Assembly (NCBI GenBank): GCA_947176785.1
Contig: CAMWSA010000270.1
Coordinates: forward strand, 1 to 5,582
DNA length: 5,582 bases
Direction of reading: 5' to 3'
Origin: an uncultured Lachnospiraceae bacterium
Lineage (GTDB): Bacteria; Bacillota; Clostridia; Lachnospirales; Lachnospiraceae
Positions 1-3,451 of this stretch are shown piece by piece. The notes beneath the pieces are model-generated. The model was not told where the DNA came from. It saw only the letters and a program-made list of their open reading frames with translations, and made no database searches. The number at the start of each line of letters is the position of its first letter. Positions within the stretch are counted from its first letter, which is position 1. Made by a program: the position numbers and the translations under genes.

Positions 1-9
1 CTGATGACT

Positions 10-56
10 TTTACCCCTCTTTACCCCATTTACCCCACCTATGAGGAATTTACCCC
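10..56. repeat. Four TTTACCCC repeats, iteron-like
   Basis: The 8-mer TTTACCCC occurs four times at 10-17, 20-27, 29-36 and 49-56. The start-to-start spacings are 10, 9 and 20 bp, close to whole turns of the helix, as expected for sites bound by one protein on one DNA face. On the minus strand they read GGGGTAAA. Two copies extend to TACCCCACC. Such phased repeats are typical of plasmid or ICE replication iterons or of operators. A replication gene beyond the left edge would fit but cannot be seen. Confidence 0.5.
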
Positions 57-59
57 ACC

Positions 60-83
60 CAAATTGCGGTTCGACAAATTGCG
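60..83. repeat. Direct repeat CAAATTGCG x2
   Basis: CAAATTGCG occurs at 60-68 and 75-83 with a 15-bp period, immediately beside the TTTACCCC repeats. A short inverted repeat, GCTAAA/TTTAGC (92-97 and 108-113), follows. Together they make the 139 bp left of the acetyltransferase gene look like a control or origin region rather than coding DNA. No U-tract follows the hairpin on either strand, so I do not call it a terminator. Confidence 0.35.
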
Positions 84-139
84 CTTTTGACGCTAAACCC
101 CCTTGCTTTTAGCATAACTACAGTTCTGCGGCGCAGTCA

Positions 140-751
140 TTAAAGCAGTCTTAAAAGCTGTACCAACTCATGCGATTCGTCCGTATCCGATGCGGTCTGT
201 CTGGTATCAAACTGTGAAAAACGATTGTCACGGTAAAATGATAACAGTTTTTCCTCATTTTCCGCTTCTAAAAATGTTACCATGCCGCCGCCCAGATACT
301 GTATCTCTTTGATTTTATTCCATGCCAGTACCAGCAATTCTTCGCCAGAGATTTTATTCTCTGCACCGTTGGTAAAATTTTTGCCAAGTTGAGCTATAAG
401 GTATGCTGACATGGTATATGTATCTGATTTTTCATCCAATTCACTGACACGTAGCAGCTTTCTTTTTACGCTATTGCTTACTGTTTCTCCCCTTACTGTT
501 AAAGGTTTTAAGGCAAGGGTAAAATACCCCACCAGCACCATACTGCTTATATCAAATACAAGATAGGTAACAGACTGGTTCTTTTTCGTAAACTCTACTG
601 AGCTTTTTTTCAAAAAACGCTCAACATCCGGATTCCTCGGACAAGAAAAACCGGAGAGAACTTGAAGAAGCCTGCTCTCCCCGAGTTTTGGATTATCACT
701 GTTAAGATAACGCCGAATGTTGATAACTGAATATTTATCTGTTTCCAACAT
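140..751 (-). CDS. GNAT-family acetyltransferase, possible toxin
   Basis: The product is 203 aa and reads as a GNAT-fold N-acetyltransferase. The central part has hydrophobic strands (residues 63-81, ending in GYFTLAL) and a helix-start region YLIAQLGKNF (117-126) in the place of the acetyl-CoA loop. The C-terminal part, GGGMVTFLEAENEEKLLSFYRDNRF (154-178, quoted here only for its strand-helix pattern), is the usual GNAT motif B. In the proposed loop Q121-LGKN replaces the usual Q/R-x-x-G-x-G/A. The ATG at 751 is preceded by GGGAG (759-763) at 7-nt spacing, inside the upstream gene. The gene overlaps that small gene by 17 bp, so translation is probably coupled. The gene order, small protein then GNAT, matches toxin-antitoxin pairs in which the enzyme acetylates aminoacyl-tRNA. 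That role is inference: the substrate cannot be read from sequence, and a metabolic or resistance acetyltransferase remains possible. Confidence 0.7.
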   Translation of the reverse strand: MLETDKYSVINIRRYLNSDNPKLGESRLLQVLSGFSCPRNPDVERFLKKSSVEFTKKNQSVTYLVFDISSMVLVGYFTLALKPLTVRGETVSNSVKRKLLRVSELDEKSDTYTMSAYLIAQLGKNFTNGAENKISGEELLVLAWNKIKEIQYLGGGMVTFLEAENEEKLLSFYRDNRFSQFDTRQTASDTDESHELVQLLRLL

Positions 752-929
752 TTGCTTTCTCCCATTTTGTCATAAATTCCACCAGTTCTGCTTCGTCTGT
801 TATCTCGTTTGCTGCCACTGGTATATTAACAGGACGGTTTTTGGCAGATTCTTCAATCGCGTTAATAAACATCTCCACCTGTTCCTTGCCGGAAATGACA
901 AAATTCTTTGTGATACTTGAAGTTGCCAT
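735..929 (-). CDS. Small protein, putative antitoxin partner of GNAT
   Basis: The product is 64 aa and starts MATSSITKNFVISGKEQ. I chose the ATG at 929 because AAAGGAGGTG (937-945 on the minus strand) lies 7 nt upstream; a longer reading to 974 would run through this ribosome site. The protein has a short N-terminal strand, a helix containing EQVEMFINAIEESAKNRP (residues 17-34), and an acidic-to-basic C-terminal helix. There is no membrane segment and no obvious helix-turn-helix. Small proteins with this MATSSITKNFVI start are familiar to me from clostridial mobile elements, often next to a GNAT gene. Overlap with the GNAT gene and a shared promoter argue for a functional pair. The antitoxin role is inferred from arrangement only. 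Confidence 0.65.
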   Translation of the reverse strand: MATSSITKNFVISGKEQVEMFINAIEESAKNRPVNIPVAANEITDEAELVEFMTKWEKANVGNR

Positions 930-988
930 AATAAACACCTCCTTTGTTAGTATGGTTCTTCCGTTACAATTCATACTTTCCTGTCTCT

Positions 989-1017
989 ATTTTATTATCT
1001 TATATCGGTTTATGCAA
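989..1017 (-). promoter_or_regulatory. Promoter of the small protein/GNAT operon
   Basis: On the minus strand TTGCAT (1017-1012) and TAAAAT (994-989) are separated by exactly 17 bp. The predicted start is near 982, giving a leader of about 50 nt ending in the AAAGGAGGTG ribosome site. It is divergent from the promoter of the gene at 1111. Confidence 0.55.
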
Positions 1018-1056
1018 CAAAAGTTTTATGAATTTTTTATAACTAATTTTTCCCTC

Positions 1057-1085
1057 TTGCCAACCCGCCAAAACAGAGTTAAGAT
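1057..1085 (+). promoter_or_regulatory. Promoter of the 102-aa gene
   Basis: TTGCCA (1057-1062) and TAAGAT (1080-1085) are spaced 17 bp apart. The predicted start near 1092 leaves a short leader with the GGAGGG ribosome site at 1100-1105. It lies back to back with the operon promoter at 989-1017, so a regulator bound in 1018-1056 could affect both. Confidence 0.45.
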
Positions 1086-1110
1086 ACGACACCACGAAGG
1101 GAGGGATTGG

Positions 1111-1419
1111 ATGGAAAAGGATTCTGCGTTATACCAGCTCATGGTCGTCCGCATGAACGGCATCATGAATGACATCACAAATAGTGACGGGGAATATCAG
1201 GAGATTGTCCGGAAGTCTGATGAATATTCTGGCAGGCTGGAAAGGATTGGACTGCCAGTGGATATCCGGCTGCTGATTGATTACTACGTCAGCGAGCAGA
1301 ATGCACTTGTTTCCCGGTATGGGATGCTCGCCTACCTACTTGGGCTTTCCGACTGCAAAGCCATGTTCTTGGGAAAATGCCTGCCGACAGAAGCAAAAGA
1401 AATGAATACAGAACTGTAA
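1111..1419 (+). CDS. Conserved hypothetical protein, 102 aa
   Basis: The product is a soluble, mostly helical protein starting MEKDSALYQLMVVRMNGIM. The frame is open back to 841, but only the ATG at 1111 has a ribosome site (GGAGGG, 5 nt upstream). The upstream part lies over the promoter and antisense to the small gene, so I reject the longer form. The features visible are an N-terminal helix, an acidic central segment (residues 22-45), and a C-terminal SRYGMLAYLLGLSDCKAM segment. It has no signal peptide or metal motif. It resembles small uncharacterised proteins that recur in Lachnospiraceae mobile elements, but I cannot name the family with certainty. It is monocistronic, divergent from the GNAT pair, and followed by a hairpin at 1439. 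Function unknown. Confidence 0.75.
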   Translation: MEKDSALYQLMVVRMNGIMNDITNSDGEYQEIVRKSDEYSGRLERIGLPVDIRLLIDYYVSEQNALVSRYGMLAYLLGLSDCKAMFLGKCLPTEAKEMNTEL

Positions 1420-1438
1420 CTGCAAAGTGACAAAATCA

Positions 1439-1473
1439 CGAAAAAAGTGCTTGAAATGCAGGCTCTTTTTTCG
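1439..1473 (+). terminator. A/T-stem terminator, probably bidirectional
   Basis: CGAAAAAAG (1439-1447) and CTTTTTTCG (1465-1473) are perfect 9-bp inverted repeats, with TGC/GCA able to extend the stem inward. The T-run forms the 3' arm, giving a terminator for the gene ending at 1419. Because the other arm is an A-run, it works equally on the minus strand for the short ORF ending at 1479. Confidence 0.45.
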
Positions 1474-1483
1474 TTTCCTCACT

Positions 1484-1501
1484 CGTAGTAAAACCGTAGT
1501 A
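1484..1501. repeat. Direct repeat CGTAGTA x2, possible integrase arm site
   Basis: CGTAGTA occurs at 1484-1490 and 1495-1501, 11 bp apart, about 75-92 bp left of the putative attachment core. Paired short direct repeats at this distance are typical arm-type sites of Tn916/lambda-type integrases. The sequence is only loosely similar to the pair on the other side (TCGTGAA), so the assignment is tentative. Confidence 0.3.
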
Positions 1502-1567
1502 CCCCACCGTCCCAAATGCCGCACTTTACCCTGTTCTGCCCCACAAATCCCGCTAATTCCCAGCTAT

Positions 1568-1584
1568 CCACCGTGTTGCCGTGG
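1568..1584. other. Candidate attachment-site core (17-bp imperfect palindrome)
   Basis: CCACCGTGTTGCCGTGG is an imperfect palindrome centred on 1576. The outer CCAC/GTGG arms pair, with one mismatch before a further G/C match. Phosphatase similarity ends exactly here, at codons 11-13. Tyrosine recombinases cut within a 6-8 bp overlap flanked by inverted core-binding sites, so geometry and breakpoint agree. Flanking phased repeats at 1484-1501 and 1631-1647 and an integrase gene starting its 3' end at 1745 strengthen the case. Confidence 0.45.
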
Positions 1585-1630
1585 CAGACGAATAATATTT
1601 TTATCATCTTGAATATATCCTTCCTTAGCC

Positions 1631-1647
1631 TTCACGATTTTTCACGA
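1631..1647. repeat. Direct repeat TTCACGA x2, possible integrase arm site
   Basis: TTCACGA occurs at 1631-1637 and 1641-1647 with an exact 10-bp period (TCGTGAA on the minus strand). It lies between the candidate core and the integrase gene, where the integrase-proximal arm sites of Tn916-type elements sit. It also falls in the leader of the phosphatase fragment, so integrase binding could affect that transcript. Confidence 0.4.
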
Positions 1648-1663
1648 CCCTTCCTAAATACCT

Positions 1664-1692
1664 ATTATAAAGCGTCTAATCAATATGTACAA
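1664..1692 (-). promoter_or_regulatory. Promoter reading into the phosphatase fragment
   Basis: On the minus strand TTGTAC (1692-1687) and a perfect TATAAT (1669-1664) are separated by 17 bp. The start would be near 1657, about 50 nt ahead of the ATG at 1607. It lies just past the integrase terminator, so it starts a new transcription unit directed away from the integrase and across the candidate core. Confidence 0.6.
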
Positions 1693-1713
1693 TATATCTC
1701 TTTATAGTTCATC

Positions 1714-1738
1714 AAAAAATGCCCTGCCGAAGCAGGGC
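1714..1738 (-). terminator. Integrase terminator with UUCG loop
   Basis: Read on the minus strand: GCCCTGC, loop TTCG, GCAGGGC, then ATTTTTT. The 7-bp GC-rich stem, the extra-stable C(UUCG)G tetraloop and the T-run make an unambiguous intrinsic terminator. It begins 6 nt after the integrase stop codon. Confidence 0.93.
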
Positions 1739-1744
1739 GCAAAA

Positions 1745-2482
1745 TCAGATTGCTCGGAACATTTTCTGTGAAACGGGCTTCTCTTCCTTATTCTTTTCCA
1801 GCTCCCTTCTGGCATTCTCCAGTTCCTCCATCCGCCGCAGTTCGTCCGTGGCATCCTCCAAGCCAAGATGTGTATAGGTGTTCAGCGTGACGCCGATATC
1901 GCTATGCCCCATCAGGTATTGTAGCGTCTTGGGGTTCATGCCGGATTTCGCCATGTTGCTGCAATAGGTATGGCGGCAAATATGGGGAGTGATATTCGGC
2001 ATCTGCACCCGGTAAATGTCATTGTACCGCTTGACCATGTGGTTGAATCGGTGTTCCCAATGCATCGCCACTTCCGGGTAGCCGTTCTTATCCGTAAAAA
2101 GGAATCCCGCATAGCCGTCCACCACCCTCTCGCATTTTGGCTCTTCCCTGTCCTCGATGATCGCCCGGAAGCACTGCGCCACGTCTTCTGTCATGGGCAG
2201 TTTCCTTGTCCCGGCATTGGTCTTGGTGGATTCAATGACCAGCCTCATGTCGGAAGTCCGCTGGAGCTGGTGGTCGATATTGATGACCTTGTTTTCCAGG
2301 TCGATATCCCGCAGGGTCAGGCCGCAGAATTCCGAAATACGCATCCCGGTGTGGAAGAGGATATAGACCACTTCGTAATACTTGTAATAAACTATAATAG
2401 ATGTCGCGTGCCGTCCGGAAAGGGGATATCCCCATGATGCCCGCCACATCGCTGCCGCCGATCCCCTGGCGTCGGTAATCAA
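1745..2482 (-). CDS. int: Tyrosine integrase, N-terminally truncated (Tn916 type)
   Basis: The frame gives 245 aa. From about residue 31 (2392) it matches the catalytic domain of Tn916-family site-specific integrases. All catalytic residues are present: R48 in HTGMRISE, K87 in STKTNAG, H167 and R170 in HICRHTY, H193 in LMGHSDIG, and Y203 in NTYTH as nucleophile. The C-terminus is a charged helix (residues 211-240). Full-length relatives are about 380-400 aa. The arm-binding and core-binding domains (~150-170 residues) are missing, replaced by ~30 residues read out of frame from a YqaJ gene. The listed start is TTG at 2482, which by chance has GGGAGG 6 nt upstream, so the fragment could be made. 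Without its DNA-binding domains it should not recombine alone. It might interfere with or be helped by an intact relative. Function as catalytic remnant is inference. Confidence 0.8.
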   Translation of the reverse strand: MITDARGSAAAMWRASWGYPLSGRHATSIIVYYKYYEVVYILFHTGMRISEFCGLTLRDIDLENKVINIDHQLQRTSDMRLVIESTKTNAGTRKLPMTEDVAQCFRAIIEDREEPKCERVVDGYAGFLFTDKNGYPEVAMHWEHRFNHMVKRYNDIYRVQMPNITPHICRHTYCSNMAKSGMNPKTLQYLMGHSDIGVTLNTYTHLGLEDATDELRRMEELENARRELEKNKEEKPVSQKMFRAI

Positions 2483-2564
2483 GCCATTCCTCCCGGGACA
2501 GGTTTTCTGTCTCCACGGCCACTAAAGGGGTGTGCCTTGTCCTCTGTCCTACGTTTTCCGGCAC
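2394..2564 (-). pseudogene. YqaJ-family recombinase, 5' remnant
   Basis: From a GTG at 2564 the frame reads ~57 codons containing LSREEWLDYRRQGIGGSDVAGI (residues 22-43, quoted in part: REEWL, RRQGIGGSDVA) and SPFRTARDIYY (47-57). This is the N-terminal signature of YqaJ/lambda-exonuclease-type viral recombinases, which resect DNA ends for single-strand annealing in phages and ICEs; such proteins are usually 250-350 aa. Similarity ends at 2394, where integrase sequence begins in another frame. Translation would run on out of frame to a stop at 2232. The nuclease active-site residues lie beyond the break, so the protein is dead. The start is uncertain: an in-frame TGA (2570-2568) sits just upstream, and GTG has only a GGGGGG-type ribosome site inside the preceding ORF. 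Confidence 0.7.
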
Positions 2565-2567
2565 CTG

Positions 2568-2729
2568 TCAGACCCCCCTTCTCGCCCTGCGGGGGAGATT
2601 GGCTGTCCTGCAGACCATCCGGGAATTGCGGTACTGCCCGTTCACCCTCCTGCTGTCCGCCTTGTAGTCCGGGCGGCCGGGATGCTGGTTGATCCAGCTC
2701 CCCATGTTTTTTTCCTGTTTCATGCTCAT
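2568..2729 (-). CDS. Small basic protein upstream of YqaJ, 53 aa
   Basis: The ATG at 2729 has AAAGGAAGG (2746-2738) 8 nt upstream. The product starts MSMKQEKNMGSWINQHPGRP and ends in an arginine-rich tail (residues 41-51). Its codons are rich in third-position G and C, like those of the YqaJ and integrase fragments. It ends in a TGA 3 nt before the GTG of the YqaJ remnant and in the same frame, so it could be a coupled upstream gene or the first part of a protein interrupted by a stop. I know no family for it. A second frame over the same DNA is also open (see findings), so the coding frame here is not certain. Confidence 0.35.
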   Translation of the reverse strand: MSMKQEKNMGSWINQHPGRPDYKADSRRVNGQYRNSRMVCRTANLPRRARRGV

Positions 2730-2820
2730 TCTCTCTGCCTTCCTTTCCTGTAAATGATTTATCCTCAAAGCCGTATGCGGCGTTTGGGCAGACTCACTGC
2801 GTTCGCTGTCGCGGCATTCG

Positions 2821-2850
2821 CCAACTGGACATGCAAGCATGTCCGTTTGG
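2821..2850. repeat. 30-bp imperfect inverted repeat
   Basis: GGACATGC (2827-2834) and GCATGTCC (2837-2844) pair perfectly around AA. CCAA (2821-2824) and TTGG (2847-2850) extend the arms, with one mismatch and one G-T pair between. Looser pairing continues outward (GCATTCGC against GCTCATTGC). There is no U-tract directly after it on either strand. It lies just past the second minus-strand terminator. It could be an operator, an RNA processing hairpin or an element-end structure. Confidence 0.5.
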
Positions 2851-2851
2851 C

Positions 2852-3043
2852 TCATTGCACACGCAAAAAAAGCGGGAATGACTTGAAACCATCGTCTGGC
2901 GTCCATAATCGCTTATGGACCAAAGTCATTCTCGCTATGTGGGATAGTACCCGAAAAATAAAAAAGCCAGCAATCCACTGCCCAAAGGGTATAGTGGTAC
3001 TACTGGCACAAATACAATCTTTACAACGTGTGCAATGCGGCAT
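2852..3043 (-). CDS. Possible leader peptide, Cys-rich start
   Basis: A 63-codon frame starts at the ATG at 3043 and runs across both leader terminators. It begins MPHCTRCKDCIC, with Cys at 4, 7, 10 and 12. The ribosome site GGAAG is only about 3 nt from the ATG, so initiation is weak, and GCGG/CCGC can fold around the start codon. The frame covers both hairpins, so a ribosome moving along it would melt the first terminator, as in attenuators of resistance genes such as tet(M). Coding through perfect hairpins may equally be chance. Nothing in the C-terminal half looks like a conserved protein. Confidence 0.25.
   Translation of the reverse strand: MPHCTRCKDCICASSTTIPFGQWIAGFFIFRVLSHIARMTLVHKRLWTPDDGFKSFPLFLRVQ
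2865..2936 (-). terminator. Second leader terminator, branched hairpin
   Basis: Read on the minus strand, AGCGAGAATGACTT (2936-2923) pairs with AAGTCATTCCCGCT (2884-2871): 13 Watson-Crick pairs and one G-U. A run of seven T (2871-2865) follows. Inside the stem sits another perfect 8-bp hairpin, GTCCATAA/TTATGGAC (arms 2901-2908 and 2913-2920). The size and the T-run make it a strong intrinsic terminator. Its branched interior is larger than termination needs. Confidence 0.75.
2954..3007 (-). terminator. First leader terminator (attenuator)
   Basis: On the minus strand three stacked stems form one hairpin: GCCAG/CTGGC (3007-3003 with 2970-2966), CCACT/AGTGG (2997-2993 with 2979-2975) and CCC/GGG around TTT. 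TTTTTTATTTTT (2965-2954) follows. It lies about 100 nt after the predicted start of the minus-strand promoter and far ahead of the next gene, so it acts as an attenuator. UAGUACC (3002-2996), part of the stem, can instead pair with GGUACUA (2951-2945), which would break this hairpin. Confidence 0.75.
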
Positions 3044-3104
3044 TCACTTCCGCTTACAGCCAAATAGCTACATCTCCCAAGGGATACGCACAAAAATCAA
3101 TTAC
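2954..3104 (-). ncRNA. Leader RNA / possible small RNA
   Basis: A consensus promoter and a strong terminator bracket about 150 nt with no convincing gene. The transcript has several stem-forming segments, including GCGG/CCGC around 3040-3053, and the terminator hairpin itself. It could be the regulatory leader of a resistance or conjugation gene now lost, or an independent small RNA. I do not recognise a known RNA family in it. Confidence 0.4.
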
Positions 3105-3110
3105 AAAACT

Positions 3111-3139
3111 AGATTAGCGCAATATATAGAGTTTGTCAA
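3111..3139 (-). promoter_or_regulatory. Strong promoter of the minus-strand leader
   Basis: On the minus strand a perfect TTGACA (3139-3134) and TAATCT (3116-3111) are separated by 17 bp. The predicted start is near 3104. Transcripts ending at the two leader terminators would be about 150 and 240 nt. Read-through would reach the small ORF, the YqaJ remnant and the integrase fragment. Confidence 0.7.
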
Positions 3140-3161
3140 GGCATTTGTAAAACATATAGTA

Positions 3162-3206
3162 TTAGCTTTGAAAAACTTTGAATTAAGCTAAAATAATTTG
3201 CAAATT
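3162..3206. promoter_or_regulatory. Inverted repeats between divergent promoters
   Basis: TTAGCTT (3162-3168) and AAGCTAA (3185-3191) are perfect inverted repeats with a 16-bp centre that contains a direct repeat of CTTTGAA. A 12-bp perfect palindrome AATTTGCAAATT (3195-3206) follows, ending 3 bp before the -35 box of the plus-strand promoter. The segment is A/T-rich and could serve as operator or UP element for either promoter. Confidence 0.35.
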
Positions 3207-3209
3207 CTA

Positions 3210-3238
3210 TTGACAAGTATGTTCCATGGATGTAATAT
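3210..3238 (+). promoter_or_regulatory. Promoter of the GTPase gene
   Basis: A perfect TTGACA (3210-3215) and TAATAT (3233-3238) are separated by 17 bp. The predicted start is near 3245, giving a ~205-nt leader before the ATG at 3452. It is divergent from the minus-strand promoter, with 70 bp between the two -35 boxes. A weaker TATACT at 3372-3377 without a good -35 box is the only alternative I see. Confidence 0.6.
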
Positions 3239-3363
3239 ATGCATAACAAGTTAATAATTAATCCATGTTTTGTTTTAGTAGTAGACGGAACACTCACCGT
3301 CAAACCAATCCGACAGAAATGGGATAACGTATAGATAGAAGCTTTTTTATTAGTGCCTTCTTT

Positions 3364-3439
3364 TATTCAAGTATACTATGTCCATATCATTCGTTCGGAT
3401 TGATATGGATTTTTTATTGCTTGAATACTTTATTTCAAG
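3364..3439 (+). promoter_or_regulatory. Leader terminator/attenuator ahead of the GTPase gene
   Basis: TCCATATCA (3381-3389) and TGATATGGA (3401-3409) form a perfect 9-bp stem followed by TTTTTT (3410-3415), an intrinsic terminator only about 20 nt before the AAGGAGG ribosome site (3437-3443). TATTCAAG (3364-3371) can pair with CTTGAATA (3420-3427), enclosing the hairpin. CTTGAA (3420-3425) can also pair with TTCAAG (3434-3439), which covers the start of the ribosome site. Two exclusive pairings for the same segment suggest conditional expression. A plain terminator of an upstream transcript is the simple alternative. No known riboswitch class is recognised. Confidence 0.55.
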
Positions 3440-3451
3440 GAGGTAGCAGAG

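Larger units (their letters stand above)
1479..1607 (-). pseudogene. 5' fragment of low-molecular-weight tyrosine phosphatase gene
   Basis: From the ATG at 1607 the frame reads MIKILFVCHGNT and then diverges, stopping at 1479 after 42 codons. The first 12 codons match what I know of the N-terminus of low-molecular-weight protein tyrosine phosphatases (usual form ILFVCHGNICRSPMAE), including the catalytic Cys8 and the start of the CX5R phosphate loop. The rest of the loop (I/T-C-R-S) and the other ~130-140 residues are missing. A consensus promoter (1692-1664) and AAGGAAGG (1626-1619) precede it. Two readings are possible: a phosphatase gene cut by insertion, or an element end that carries a replacement promoter and start for a target gene. 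The remaining 30 codons are not phosphatase-like. Twelve residues is a short match, but this motif is very characteristic. Confidence 0.55.

Noticed and set aside
717..920. Plus-strand 67-aa frame
   Set aside because: It is antisense to the small antitoxin-like gene, Cys/Phe-rich and without a ribosome site.
841..1110. Upstream extension of the 102-aa gene to an ATG at 841
   Set aside because: It overlaps the small gene and its promoter on the other strand and has no ribosome site. The ATG at 1111 has GGAGGG at good spacing.
1427..1707. Two plus-strand frames of 61 and 63 aa after the 102-aa gene
   Set aside because: They have no ribosome sites and low-complexity, basic or Pro/Ser-rich products. 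They cover a terminator, a promoter and the attachment-like region.
1970..2437. Plus-strand 155-aa frame (and a 69-aa frame inside it)
   Set aside because: It is antisense to the catalytic domain of the integrase, whose motifs are unambiguous.
2730..2906. Upstream extension of the 53-aa ORF to 2906
   Set aside because: It would run through the 30-bp inverted repeat and read a CRDSERSESA-type peptide typical of structured non-coding DNA. The ribosome site favours the ATG at 2729.
3068..3073. Start-stop mini-ORF (ATGTAG) in the minus-strand leader
   Set aside because: GGGAG lies directly against the ATG with no spacing, so initiation is unlikely.
2754..3191. Plus-strand 145-aa frame
   Set aside because: It crosses two minus-strand terminators and a minus-strand promoter and has no ribosome site or recognisable motif.
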